Positions 1-7,158 are shown, counted from the first letter of the stretch. The stretch: 20,451 nucleotides of DNA from WRKB01 sp031551145 (GCA_031551145.1 JAVBNZ010000078.1:1-20451), one strand, 5' to 3'. The notes: generated by a model from the sequence alone, not told the origin. Made by a program: numbers and translations.

Positions 1-166
1 GCAGGTTCGCGCCCGCCCGTTCATAGGTTTCCTGTTTCTTTTTTACCCACTCGGATACGCCGCTTGTATATTTTTGCGTCGGCCGCCGCGAGCCGGCATG
101 CGCGGAAGGCTGCTGTGCCGGAGGCATACGGCCGGCACAGGGCTTGCTAAAGCCCGCGGGGATCAT
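1..166 (-). CDS. Partial gene, N-terminal 55 residues, unknown function
   Basis: Reading leftward from an ATG at 166-164, the frame stays open to the window edge. It gives 55 residues beginning MIPAGFSKPCAGRMP and ending VKKKQETYERAGANL. A strong ribosome-binding site (GGAAGGAG) lies 5 nt upstream of the ATG, which is the main support. The visible part is hydrophilic, rich in Pro and Ala at first and then Lys/Glu-rich. It has no signal peptide or membrane segment and I do not recognise a family. It diverges from the DUF2318 gene with only 39 bp between the two start codons. The rest of the gene lies outside the window, so length and function cannot be judged. Confidence 0.6.
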   Translation of the reverse strand, partial: MIPAGFSKPCAGRMPPAQQPSAHAGSRRPTQKYTSGVSEWVKKKQETYERAGANL

Positions 167-172
167 TATCTT
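144..172 (+). promoter_or_regulatory. Candidate sigma70 promoter for the DUF2318-permease genes
   Basis: TTGCTA (144-149) and TATCTT (167-172) are separated by 17 bp, each matching 4 of 6 consensus bases. Transcription would start near 180, giving a leader of about 26 nt with AAAGGGA (194-200) as ribosome-binding site. The element overlaps the first codons of the divergent minus-strand gene, so the two genes might influence each other. The matches are modest. Confidence 0.3.
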
Positions 173-205
173 CTCCTTCCCAATATCAAAACCAAAGGGA
201 TTTTT

Positions 206-688
206 ATGCCCACCGCACGCCGCCTCGCTCCCGCCCTCGCGCTTGCCGCCCTGCTCGCCCTTGCTCTGCCCGCTCACGCCTTTCTCGGCGGGCTGCTTGG
301 TTCCTCTCCGGAAGAACTGCGCGCGGAAAACGGCCAAATCACCGTCAACGCCGCCAAGTTGGAAAAAGGCCAGGCCAGGCACTACAGCTACCGCGAAGGC
401 GATACGCTCGTCCGCCTCTTTGTCGTGCGCGACATGCAGGGCACGGTGCGCACGGCGCTCGATGCCTGCGAGCAATGCCGGCTTGAAGGCAAGGGCTATA
501 CCCTGCGCGACGGGGCCATGCTCTGCGTCAACTGCGGGCAAAAGTTCGCGCTCAACCGCATCGGCCTCGTCAAGGGCGGCTGCAACCCGCATCCCTTCCC
601 CCACGAAATGCGGGGCGACGTGATCACCATCAACGCCAAGGCTCTGCTTGCCGACGGCGCGCCTTATTTCCCCGGAAAGCGCAAGTGA
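206..688 (+). CDS. Secreted DUF2318-type cysteine-motif protein
   Basis: 160 residues. I chose the ATG at 206 because AAAGGGA precedes it by 5 nt and it begins a clear signal peptide: MPTARR, a hydrophobic Ala/Leu stretch, and likely cleavage after PAHA near residue 25. The frame is open further upstream, but that would bury the signal peptide. The mature part carries DACEQC, LCVNCGQKF and GGCNPHPFP, the cysteine arrangement of the DUF2318 family, which I believe binds metal, Fe-S or takes part in redox. DUF2318 domains are found next to FTR1/P19-type iron uptake genes in other Proteobacteria. The stop overlaps the start of the next gene (GTGA), so it is probably co-translated with the permease. 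An iron or redox role in the periplasm is inferred. Confidence 0.75.
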   Translation: MPTARRLAPALALAALLALALPAHAFLGGLLGSSPEELRAENGQITVNAAKLEKGQARHYSYREGDTLVRLFVVRDMQGTVRTALDACEQCRLEGKGYTLRDGAMLCVNCGQKFALNRIGLVKGGCNPHPFPHEMRGDVITINAKALLADGAPYFPGKRK

Positions 689-1860
689 ACCTTCTCACCC
701 TGCCCCTGCGCCACGCAGGAACCCGGCCGCTGCGCGTCGTGCTGCTGGTCGCGGTCTTCACCCTGGGCATAGCCGCCATGACCGCCCTGCATCAGGTTTC
801 GGAACTGGTGGGCGAAACCATCGAAAAAAAGCTGCTCAGCTTCGGGGCCAACATTCTTGTCACGCCCAAGCGGGAAACCCTGAAGGTCAGCTACGGCGGC
901 TACACCCTGGGCGACGTCACCGTGGAGGAAGGCCGCATCGTGCTGCCCGAAGCCTATGCCGCCATCAACGCCATGCCCCTGCGGGCCAACGTGGCCGTTG
1001 TCGCGCCCAAGCTGCTCAGCGCCGCGCGCCTGCCCGAAGGCCCGGCCGCTCTGGTCGGCGTGGACTGGAAGGAGGAGCCCGCCCTGAAAGCCTATTGGGC
1101 CGTGGACGGCAAACTGCCGGATGAACATTCCGTTGACGAGGTGCTGGCCGGCGCAACCCTGGCCCAAAGCCGCAAACTCGCGCCCGGACAACGCCTTACG
1201 CTGGACGGGCATGCCCTCGTGGTCAGCGGCGTGCTTCAGGCCACCGGCGGCGACGACGACAACGCCCTCTTCGCCCCCCTGGCCCTGGTGCAGAGCATGA
1301 CCGGCAAAAAGGATCAGGCGGGCTTTCTGGAAGTGGCCGCCCTCTGCGCCGGCTGCCCCATAGACGACATCGTGGCCCAGTTGCAGACCGCCCTGCCCCA
1401 CACCGAAGTGCGCGCCCTGCGCCAGGTGGCCCAAAGCCGCATGTACGCCATCCACTTCGCGCAGAATCTGGCTTTTTCCGTGAGCCTGGTCATCCTGATC
1501 ACGGCCTGCGCCATGATCGTCATGTCCATGCTCTCCGCCGTCAACGAACGCAAAAAGGAAATCGGCATCATGCGCGCCGTGGGCTTTTCACGCACGGGCG
1601 TTTTCGCCGCCTTCACCGTTGAGGCCGCCGGCATAGGCATGCTCTCCGGGCTGCTGGGCTACGCTTCCGGCCTGCTGCTGGCCGAGCAGGTGCTGCGCCG
1701 CCTGCCCCTGGCCGACGCCTCGGGCGCCGCGCCCGTTTTCCAGATCGCCGCTCTGCTCCTCAGCGGTTTGGCCGTGGCCGGCATAGCCGCCCTGGCCGCC
1801 GCCTTCCCGGCCTGGAAAGCCTCGCGCGTGGAACCGGCCGAAGCCCTTGTGGCGCTGTAA
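685..1860 (+). CDS. FtsX/MacB-type ABC transporter permease
   Basis: 391 residues from a GTG start that overlaps the preceding stop by 4 nt. One transmembrane helix lies near residues 16-35. A periplasmic domain of roughly 220 residues follows, then three helices near 261-283, 306-331 and 353-376. This one-plus-three layout is typical of the MacB/LolCE/FtsX superfamily, whose members couple cytoplasmic ATP hydrolysis to movement of a periplasmic domain rather than classical import. The motif NERKKEIGIMRAVG before the third helix is the family's usual ATPase-contact segment. The C-terminus ends PAWKASRVEPAEALVAL, also characteristic. The partner ATPase is most likely the gene at 2116. Only one permease is present, so it may act as a homodimer. 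Confidence 0.85.
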   Translation: MNLLTLPLRHAGTRPLRVVLLVAVFTLGIAAMTALHQVSELVGETIEKKLLSFGANILVTPKRETLKVSYGGYTLGDVTVEEGRIVLPEAYAAINAMPLRANVAVVAPKLLSAARLPEGPAALVGVDWKEEPALKAYWAVDGKLPDEHSVDEVLAGATLAQSRKLAPGQRLTLDGHALVVSGVLQATGGDDDNALFAPLALVQSMTGKKDQAGFLEVAALCAGCPIDDIVAQLQTALPHTEVRALRQVAQSRMYAIHFAQNLAFSVSLVILITACAMIVMSMLSAVNERKKEIGIMRAVGFSRTGVFAAFTVEAAGIGMLSGLLGYASGLLLAEQVLRRLPLADASGAAPVFQIAALLLSGLAVAGIAALAAAFPAWKASRVEPAEALVAL

Positions 1861-1893
1861 TATCAAGCCGCGATCAAAGCGGCTTGGTATTAC
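1857..1893 (+). repeat. 14-bp inverted repeat overlapping the permease stop codon
   Basis: Arms 1857-1870 and 1880-1893 pair over 14 positions with one T-G wobble around a 9-nt loop. The TAA stop lies in the left arm. No T-run follows, so it is not a classical intrinsic terminator. It could protect the mRNA 3' end or slow ribosomes at termination. Confidence 0.6.
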
Positions 1894-1921
1894 GGCCGCT
1901 TTGCCTGCAAACCGGCCCGCA

Positions 1922-1976
1922 AGCGAACAGCGCAGCGTGCCTTTAGGCAAGCCGCTTCGGCTTGCCGTGCTTCGCT
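1922..1976. repeat. Nested inverted repeat in the permease-ATPase gap
   Basis: An exact 9-bp stem (1946-1954 with 1958-1966, GGCAAGCCG/CGGCTTGCC) has a 3-nt loop. It is bracketed by AGCGAA (1922-1927) and TTCGCT (1971-1976). There is no T-tract on either side. It is one of four inverted repeats in the 255-bp region 1861-2115, which has no gene. Confidence 0.5.
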
Positions 1977-2026
1977 AAAAAGAGTGTCTTTCGTGTTTTT
2001 GCTTTAAAAATCGATTGATTACAGCT

Positions 2027-2035
2027 TGATATAAA
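2027..2035 (+). promoter_or_regulatory. Candidate extended -10 promoter for the LolD-like ATPase
   Basis: TGATATAAA (2027-2035) is an extended -10: TG, one base, then TATAAA matching 5 of 6 consensus positions. It sits in a locally AT-rich stretch (about 1977-2045). No good -35 hexamer stands 17 bp upstream, which extended -10 promoters can tolerate. Transcription would start near 2042, leaving a leader of about 74 nt with two hairpins. Confidence 0.4.
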
Positions 2036-2045
2036 TAAAAAGATC

Positions 2046-2103
2046 GGGGCTGCCGGCCCCAGACCCCCTTTACGCGAAAAACAGCACTTCGCGCTGTTTT
2101 TCG
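2046..2103 (+). promoter_or_regulatory. Leader hairpins ending at the ATPase ribosome-binding site
   Basis: A small hairpin GGGGC-TGCCG-GCCCC lies at 2046-2060. A stronger one pairs 2075-2085 with 2093-2103 (CGAAAAACAGC/GCTGTTTTTCG), 11 bp exact. With an A-run on one side and a T-run on the other it resembles a bidirectional intrinsic terminator. Its last base is the first G of the GGAG that serves the ATPase start at 2116. Folding could therefore end transcription or mask the ribosome-binding site. Both roles are inferred. Confidence 0.5.
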
Positions 2104-2115
2104 GAGATGCTCCCC

Positions 2116-2775
2116 ATGCTGCAGGCTCAAAACATCACGAAAACGTATGCCGGCGCGGCCCGTCCCGTGCTGGCCGGCGTCGATCTTTCCGTGGCCGAAG
2201 GCGAATTTCTCGCCGTTACCGGGCGTTCCGGCTCCGGAAAATCCACCCTGCTCAACGTGCTCTCTTCCCTGGTGCTGCCCGATGCGGGCACGGTGCTGCT
2301 CGACGGGCGCGACATCTGCGCCTGCCCGGAACGCGAGCGCAACCGCCTGCGCCGCGAGGTGTTCGCCGTGGTTTTCCAGCAGCATCACCTCATGCCCTAT
2401 CTGACCGTGCTGGAAAACGTGCTGCTGCCCTTCATGAACGGCCTTGCGCCCGTCAACGCCCGGCAACGCGCGCAGGCCCGCGAACTGCTGGCGCGCGTGG
2501 GCATAGCCGACAAGGAAAACTCCCTGCCCCAAAAGCTTTCCGGCGGCGAACAGCAGCGCGCGGCCATTGCCAGGGCGCTGGCGCGCGGCGCGCGCATCCT
2601 TTTTGCCGACGAACCCACCGGCAGCCTGGATTCCGCCACCGGCGACGCCGTCATGGATCTGCTGCAAACCCTCAATCGCGACGGCCTGACCATTGTCATG
2701 GTCACCCACAATCCCGAATACGCCGCCCGCGCCGGCCGGGGCGTCGTCATGACCGACGGAAAGATCGCGGCCTGA
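2116..2775 (+). CDS. LolD/MacB-type ABC transporter ATPase
   Basis: 219 residues. The ATG at 2116 is preferred to the in-frame ATG at 2107 because GGAG (2103-2106) lies 9 nt upstream of 2116 but directly abuts 2107. All ABC motifs are present: Walker A GRSGSGKST (36-44), Q-loop VFQQ (Q88), signature LSGGEQQR (141-148), Walker B ILFADEP (161-167), D-loop GSLD and the switch histidine in VTHN (H198). The length and LSGGEQQR signature fit the LolD/MacB/FtsE branch, which partners FtsX-type permeases, so it probably energises the permease at 685. The 255-bp gap between them, with its own candidate promoter and a leader hairpin, is unusual for such a pair and suggests separate control of ATPase level. 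Confidence 0.88.
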   Translation: MLQAQNITKTYAGAARPVLAGVDLSVAEGEFLAVTGRSGSGKSTLLNVLSSLVLPDAGTVLLDGRDICACPERERNRLRREVFAVVFQQHHLMPYLTVLENVLLPFMNGLAPVNARQRAQARELLARVGIADKENSLPQKLSGGEQQRAAIARALARGARILFADEPTGSLDSATGDAVMDLLQTLNRDGLTIVMVTHNPEYAARAGRGVVMTDGKIAA

Positions 2776-2831
2776 ACGCGCCCGCAGGCAGGCGGCATGA
2801 TTGCCTGCAGTACAGCAAAAAATATTGTTTT

Positions 2832-2875
2832 GTCCGCCAAAAGTATCTAAAATGAACGGAGCGGACTTTTTATTT
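2832..2875 (+). terminator. Possible terminator after the ATPase gene
   Basis: GTCCGC (2832-2837) pairs with GCGGAC (2861-2866) and is followed directly by TTTTTATTT. The loop is long (23 nt), which weakens the call. The position, about 60 nt after the ATPase stop, is right for the plus-strand genes. Confidence 0.4.
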
Positions 2876-2885
2876 ACCGCGCCGC

Positions 2886-2911
2886 AAAAAAAACGGCCCG
2901 CGTGAGCGGGC
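2886..2911 (-). terminator. Intrinsic terminator for the minus-strand importer operon
   Basis: On the minus strand GCCCGC-TCAC-GCGGGC forms a GC-rich hairpin followed after two bases by eight T residues (A-run at 2886-2893 on the plus strand). It lies about 160 nt beyond the stop of the last operon gene (3069). The 2776-3068 gap holds only this, the plus-strand candidate at 2832 and small hairpins. Confidence 0.75.
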
Positions 2912-3022
2912 GCGCGCGGCAGGCTGCGATATATAAAGCAGGGGGAGGGATACAGCTTCCCCCCCCCTTTGTCACGACACAGCGCGAGGAGTGCAATTCG
3001 GCTGCGCCGTCTCTTCCCGGGC

Positions 3023-3069
3023 CCCGCAACGTGCGGGACACTCAGTCGGGGCGTGGTTCCGGCACGCCC
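3023..3069 (-). repeat. Two hairpins directly after the binding-protein stop codon
   Basis: GGGCGTG (3049-3055) pairs with CACGCCC (3063-3069), touching the TAG stop. CCCGCA (3023-3028) pairs with TGCGGG (3032-3037). Neither has a T-tract. They may shield the 3' end of the operon mRNA before the terminator at 2886-2911. Confidence 0.4.
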
Positions 3070-4058
3070 TAACTGCCCGGCCTGTTATGCACCGGCGGGA
3101 AAAAGAGATCCTTCCACGAGGCGGCCTTGGTCTGCACCGCGCCGGTTTCATAAAGAAAATCGGCAAACACGGCGGACTTGACCGGCGTCGTGCTGTATTT
3201 GATCTGCGGATCTTTCATGATTTCTTCGATCAACTCGGCCGGTTCCTTGGTCTTCGTGACCCTGATGTACATCTCGGCCGTTTCCTTCTTGTGTTCCGTC
3301 ATCCATTTGCCGGCCTCGTCCATGGCGAGAAGCATGATCTTCACCAGATCGGGATGCTGCTCATAGAACTGCGTGGAAGTCGCAACCACGTTGAAGATAT
3401 GGCTGCCGCCCAGCACGTCGAAGGAGTTGAACACCGTGTGCACGCCCGGAGATTTCAGCTCAATCGCGCTGAAGGGCTCGGACGCGACGTGCCCGTTGAT
3501 TTCCGACTTGCCGGAAGTGAGCGCCACGGCGGCGTCCGGGTGCTTGGCGGAAACGGTCAGGTGGTCGAACTTGTCGTAATTCTTGATGCCGTACTGCTTG
3601 GCCGCGGCCATGTGCAGCAGCAGGGCCGAAATGGAAACCTTGGCCGCCGGCATGGCGACGCGGTCTTTGTCGTTCAGATCGGCCAGGGTCTTCAGGTCGG
3701 CCCTGGAGGTGTTGAACTTGAGCGGGGCCTGGTCAATGGCCGCGATGCCCCTGACCTTGCCCTTGGTCTTGTCCCACAGGCGGATGAAGGGCGCCACGCC
3801 GAGCGAAATCATGTCCACGTTGCCGGAAAGGAAGGCGTCGTTCGTGGAGGAGCCGCTGCCCAAGGTCAGCCATTTCACTTCGACGTTCTTGATGCCGGCC
3901 TTGTCCATGTACTTTTCGATCAGTTTCTGCTCTTCAATGACATTGAGCAGAAAATGCGAAATGCCGTGCTGTTTGCTGATGCGCAGTTCGGTTACGGCCG
4001 CCTGGGCGGACGCGGAGACCAAAAAGCAGAGCACGAGTGCGAAGCAGATTTTTTTCAT
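3069..4058 (-). CDS. NitT/TauT-family ABC substrate-binding protein (second copy)
   Basis: 329 residues from the ATG at 4058. An upstream in-frame ATG at 4088 is rejected because the signal peptide starts at MKKICFALVLCFLVSASAQA, with likely cleavage after residue 20. The mature protein starts with LRISKQHG and continues with WLTLGSGSSTNDAFLSGNVD and a GVAPF segment, as in SsuA/TauA/NMT1-like periplasmic binding proteins. Those deliver sulfonates, taurine, nitrate or pyrimidine precursors. It is a close paralogue of the protein at 5934-6926; both share HVASEPF, SWKDLFF and long collinear blocks. It is the last gene of the operon, 190 bp after the permease stop and beyond an intercistronic hairpin. 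The ligand cannot be read from sequence; in a sulfite/sulfonate-using lineage a sulfonate is an attractive guess only. Confidence 0.85.
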   Translation of the reverse strand: MKKICFALVLCFLVSASAQAAVTELRISKQHGISHFLLNVIEEQKLIEKYMDKAGIKNVEVKWLTLGSGSSTNDAFLSGNVDMISLGVAPFIRLWDKTKGKVRGIAAIDQAPLKFNTSRADLKTLADLNDKDRVAMPAAKVSISALLLHMAAAKQYGIKNYDKFDHLTVSAKHPDAAVALTSGKSEINGHVASEPFSAIELKSPGVHTVFNSFDVLGGSHIFNVVATSTQFYEQHPDLVKIMLLAMDEAGKWMTEHKKETAEMYIRVTKTKEPAELIEEIMKDPQIKYSTTPVKSAVFADFLYETGAVQTKAASWKDLFFPPVHNRPGS

Positions 4059-4169
4059 ACCATTCCCGCTTGAATGTTGACGAAGCATGACAGTTAGGGA
4101 AGCACTGATTACATGGATCTTGGAAACGCTCAGTTATTTTGTTTGGCAAGAAAGGCAAGTTTTCTCGAT

Positions 4170-4197
4170 GGGGGATGGGCTCTTCCGCCCTTCCCCC
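4170..4197 (-). repeat. Strong intercistronic hairpin between permease and binding protein
   Basis: GGGGGA (4170-4175) pairs with TCCCCC (4192-4197), and GGGC (4177-4180) with GCCC (4187-4190), with one mismatch and a 6-nt loop. It is stable on the minus-strand mRNA and lacks a T-run. Such hairpins commonly stabilise the upstream message or set different transcript levels for flanking genes. The rest of 4059-4248 holds no gene. Confidence 0.55.
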
Positions 4198-4248
4198 GGA
4201 GGGAAAACGCCGCCTGACGCAGTCCAAACGGAATAAATCAGCGTTTCC

Positions 4249-5130
4249 TTAGAATTTCATGCCCCACTTGATGATGGTTTTCCGCTCAATGTATTTGAAA
4301 ACAATGTTTTCCACGCACACACCGATCAGGATGATGGCGAACAGACCGGCGAACACGTAGGCGATGTCGAGCTGGTTTTTCTTTTCATAAATGAACCAGC
4401 CGAGCCCGCCGGAACCCGAACTCACCCCGAACACCAGTTCCGCGGCGATCAGGGTGCGCCAGGCAAAGGCCCAGGCCACCTTGAGACCGGTGAGGATGTT
4501 GGCGAACGCGGCGGGCACCAGAATGCGGAACACCAGCGGAAAGCCGCTCAGTTCATAGCTTCTGCCGACCATGCGCAAGGTGGCGCTGACGCCGGAAAAT
4601 CCGGTGTAAATGCTCAGGGCCAGCGGCCAGAGCACGGCGTGGATGATGACGAAAATGATGCTGGGAGCGCCGAGCCCGAACCACAGAAAGGCCAGCGGCA
4701 GCAGGGCGATGGCGGGCAGGGGGTTGAACATGGACGTGCACACGTCGAGCAGGTCGGAGCCCAGGCGCGTGGTGATGGCCAGGATGGTCAGCACCGTGGC
4801 GATGACCACCCCGCAGACATAGGCGATGCCCAGTATCTGCAGCGAGGTGAACATGCGGCTGCCCATTTCCCCGGAGGCCACCGCCGCGATAAAGGCTTCC
4901 ACGGTCGCGCCGAAGGTCGGAAACATCAGTTCGTTGTCGACCCGGACGGCATAGAGCTGCCAGGCCAGAGCCAGCATGGCGAGGATGAATATTTTCCGCG
5001 CGGCCGTGCAGTTGTAGAGTTTTTCAAAGGGCGAAAGCTTGATCTGGATTTCCGCCACATTGGTTTCGGGCGGATGCTCCCTGACGTATTCTTCCCGCAA
5101 AATCGGCTGATGTATTGTTGTTTGGGTCAT
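4249..5130 (-). CDS. SsuC/TauC-type ABC transporter permease
   Basis: 293 residues. A cytoplasmic N-terminus of about 45 residues precedes the first membrane helix (IFILAMLALAWQLYAV). The BPD_transp_1 domain follows with about five more helices. The coupling segment containing SGFPLVFRILVPAAFANIL is the EAA-like loop that contacts the ATPase. Length and layout match permeases of the sulfonate/taurine/nitrate importer group. GGGGGGA lies 5 nt before the ATG, and the ATPase stop is 14 bp upstream, so it is the third gene of the operon. It is the only permease for two binding proteins, implying that both dock on the same homodimeric channel. Substrate unknown. Confidence 0.88.
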   Translation of the reverse strand: MTQTTIHQPILREEYVREHPPETNVAEIQIKLSPFEKLYNCTAARKIFILAMLALAWQLYAVRVDNELMFPTFGATVEAFIAAVASGEMGSRMFTSLQILGIAYVCGVVIATVLTILAITTRLGSDLLDVCTSMFNPLPAIALLPLAFLWFGLGAPSIIFVIIHAVLWPLALSIYTGFSGVSATLRMVGRSYELSGFPLVFRILVPAAFANILTGLKVAWAFAWRTLIAAELVFGVSSGSGGLGWFIYEKKNQLDIAYVFAGLFAIILIGVCVENIVFKYIERKTIIKWGMKF

Positions 5131-5144
5131 GCTGTCCCCCCGCT

Positions 5145-5930
5145 CTAGTGGCTGACGACGTCGTCTTTAAAGAGAATGCGCGAGATGCGGTTGCGCAGGG
5201 TTGCCGCCTCGCTGCCGTTGCGGCGCTCGTCCGCGGGAATGTTCACGTTGAGCTCCGCCATCACCTGGCCGGGATGCGCGGAAAGCAGCACGATGCGCGA
5301 ACCGAGCATCACCGCTTCATCTATGGAGTGGGTGACGAAAATCATCGTGAATTTCGTCTCCTCCCACAGGGCCAGGAGTTCTTCCTGCATTTTCTGACGC
5401 GTCAGCGCATCCAGAGAGGCAAAAGGCTCGTCCATCAGCACCAGTTCCGCCTTCAGGCCCAGGCAGCGCGCAATGGCCACGCGCTGCTTCATGCCGCCGG
5501 AAAGCAGATGAGGATAGGAATTCTCGAACTTGCTCAGGTTCACCTTGTGCAACAGTTCCCGCGCCTCATCCTCGGCCTGTTTTTTCGGAATCCCGCGGGT
5601 CAGCATGATGGCGAACATGATGTTTTCCAACGCCGTTTTCCAGGGCAGAAGCTGATCGAACTCCTGGAACACGAATCCTCTGTCCGCGCCGGGTTTCTTC
5701 ACCTCTTTGCCTTTCAGCACTATGGAGCCGTGCACAGGCTTGATAAAGCCGCCGATGGCCTTGAGTATGGTGGACTTGCCGCAGCCGGACGGGCCGAGAA
5801 GGATCAGCCTGTCGGATTCATGCGCCTGAAAGCTCACCTTGTGGGTGGCGGTGACCAGATGATCCGTTGTCTTGTATTGCAGGGTCAGCTCCCGGATATC
5901 CAGAAACGCCCCGTTGCTTTGCGCCCGCAT
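5145..5930 (-). CDS. SsuB/TauB-type ABC transporter ATPase
   Basis: 261 residues. Motifs in order: Walker A GPSGCGKST (46-54), Q-loop FVFQEF (Q89), signature LSGGMKQR (143-150), Walker B LVLMDEP (163-169), D-loop ASLDALTR and the switch histidine in VTHS (H201), then DEAVMLG. LSGGMKQR and LDALTR are typical of ATPases of the nitrate/sulfonate/taurine importer family. The ATG follows the upstream binding-protein stop after 3 nt, with GGGAG 7-8 nt before it, so translation is probably coupled. Its partners are the permease at 4249-5130 and the two binding proteins. Confidence 0.9.
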   Translation of the reverse strand: MRAQSNGAFLDIRELTLQYKTTDHLVTATHKVSFQAHESDRLILLGPSGCGKSTILKAIGGFIKPVHGSIVLKGKEVKKPGADRGFVFQEFDQLLPWKTALENIMFAIMLTRGIPKKQAEDEARELLHKVNLSKFENSYPHLLSGGMKQRVAIARCLGLKAELVLMDEPFASLDALTRQKMQEELLALWEETKFTMIFVTHSIDEAVMLGSRIVLLSAHPGQVMAELNVNIPADERRNGSEAATLRNRISRILFKDDVVSH

Positions 5931-5933
5931 GTG

Positions 5934-6926
5934 TCAGCTCCCGGCCCGGTCGTGAACGGCGTCGAAAAAAAGGTCCTTCCAGCTTGCGGCCTTCAGCTTG
6001 ATGGCTCCGGTGCGGTGGAGGAAGTCGGAGAACATGGTGATCCTGGAAGGCGTGGTGCCGTACACGATGTTCGGGCTTTCGAGGATCTCCTTGATCATCT
6101 CGTACGGTTCCTTGGAATTGGTCGCCTGGATGTAGAGCTTCGCGGCTTCGGCCCTGTTGTCGCTGATCCACTTGGCGGCCTCGTCAAAGGCGAGCACAAC
6201 GGCTTTGCACAGTCCCTTGTTGTTGTTGTAGAATTTCGCCGTGGTCGAGATGAGGTTGGAGGAATGGTGCCCGCCGAGCACGTCGTACGAGCTGAACACC
6301 GTGTGCACGTTGGGCGACTTGAGCTCGATCGTCCTGAAAGGCTCCGAGGCCACGTGTCCGGTGATTTCCGACTTGCCGGAAGTGATGGCGATGGCGGCGT
6401 CGGGATATTTCATCGACACCGTGATGTAGTCCAGCTTTTCATAGTTCGCTTCGCCGAATTCCTTGGCCACGGCCATCTGCAGCGCCAGGGCCTGCATGGA
6501 TACCTTGACGGCCGGCATGGCAATCTTGTCCTGAGCGGTGAAATCGGCCAGTTTTTTCACTTCGGCGCGCGAGGTGTTCAGCACCTGGGGGGACTGGTCA
6601 AGAACGACCAGGGCCTTGACCTTGCCGTTCGACTTGTCCCACAGCCGCAAAAAGGGCGCGATGCCGCCGGAGATGATTTCCACGTTCTCGGAAAGGAGAG
6701 CGTCGTTGGAAGTGGCGCCGCTGCCGAGGGTGAGCCAGCTCACCTTGACGTCTTTCAGGCCGGCTTGGGCCGCGTGTTTTTCAATAAGCTGAAATTTTTC
6801 CGCAACCATGAGCGGCAAATAGGGCAGGCCGTACTGCTTGCTGATGCGGATCTCGTTCGTACCGGCGGCCAGGGCGCAGGATGCCGACAGGAGCAGACAG
6901 ACTAAGGCAAGAAGCGCTTTTCTCAT
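5934..6926 (-). CDS. NitT/TauT-family ABC substrate-binding protein (first copy)
   Basis: 330 residues from the ATG at 6926, preceded by GAGGGA 5 nt upstream. A longer in-frame start at 6986 would hide the signal peptide MRKALLALVCLLLSASCALA. The mature part contains NEIRISKQYG, WLTLGSGATSNDALLSENVE, GIAPFLRLWDK, HVASEPF and SWKDLFF, the family pattern of SsuA/TauA-like solute receptors. It is collinear with the operon's last gene and I judge more than half of the residues identical by eye. Differences cluster near residues 25-40 and around the segment after YDVLGG, plausible places for altered ligand preference. It is first in the operon, so it should be the most highly expressed component. 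Ligand unknown. Confidence 0.87.
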   Translation of the reverse strand: MRKALLALVCLLLSASCALAAGTNEIRISKQYGLPYLPLMVAEKFQLIEKHAAQAGLKDVKVSWLTLGSGATSNDALLSENVEIISGGIAPFLRLWDKSNGKVKALVVLDQSPQVLNTSRAEVKKLADFTAQDKIAMPAVKVSMQALALQMAVAKEFGEANYEKLDYITVSMKYPDAAIAITSGKSEITGHVASEPFRTIELKSPNVHTVFSSYDVLGGHHSSNLISTTAKFYNNNKGLCKAVVLAFDEAAKWISDNRAEAAKLYIQATNSKEPYEMIKEILESPNIVYGTTPSRITMFSDFLHRTGAIKLKAASWKDLFFDAVHDRAGS

Positions 6927-6961
6927 TGTTCCCTCACAACGAAAGCTGAAGTGTGCGGCAT

Positions 6962-7024
6962 GAACGGCGTCCCGAACGGCATCCATGCGGGTTGAACGGC
7001 CCCGATTCAGGCGGACATTCCGCC
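6962..7024. repeat. Direct repeats and hairpin upstream of the importer operon
   Basis: GAACGGC occurs at 6962, 6974 and 6994, and GGCGGA (7010-7015) pairs with TCCGCC (7019-7024). These lie within 100 bp upstream of the first binding-protein gene and could be regulator sites or chance in GC-rich DNA. I see no convincing promoter hexamers in 6927-7158; only an isolated TATGTT or TATCCT on the minus strand near 7050-7065. Confidence 0.25.
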
Positions 7025-7101
7025 GGCGCGGCCGCGGCGCGCTTACTCCAACATAGAGGATAGGCCGCGCGCGCGATCCGGCACGTGCGGGGCGTCTTCA
7101 C

Positions 7102-7124
7102 CCGCCGGCAAAGCAGGCCGGCGG
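7102..7124 (-). repeat. 8-bp hairpin downstream of the small membrane protein gene
   Basis: CCGCCGGC (7102-7109) pairs exactly with GCCGGCGG (7117-7124) around a 7-nt loop, 35 nt after the stop at 7159. No T-tract follows on the minus strand, so termination here is uncertain. Confidence 0.35.
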
Positions 7125-7158
7125 AAAAAGACACGCGACGCGACAGTTCGACGTGGCC

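Noticed and set aside
2941..2970. G-run and C-run pair near 2941-2968 as a terminator
   Set aside because: The stem needs an irregular loop and only a short T-run follows; the hairpin at 2886-2911 and the candidate at 2832 are better placed.
3069..4088. Longer start for the second binding protein at 4088
   Set aside because: It would place ten polar residues before a complete signal peptide. The ATG at 4058 starts the signal peptide directly.
5115..6905. A 596-codon open frame on the plus strand across the importer genes
   Set aside because: It runs antisense to the ATPase and first binding-protein genes, which have complete family motifs. Its translation is rich in His, Arg and Gly with no recognisable domain, the usual shadow of GC-rich genes.
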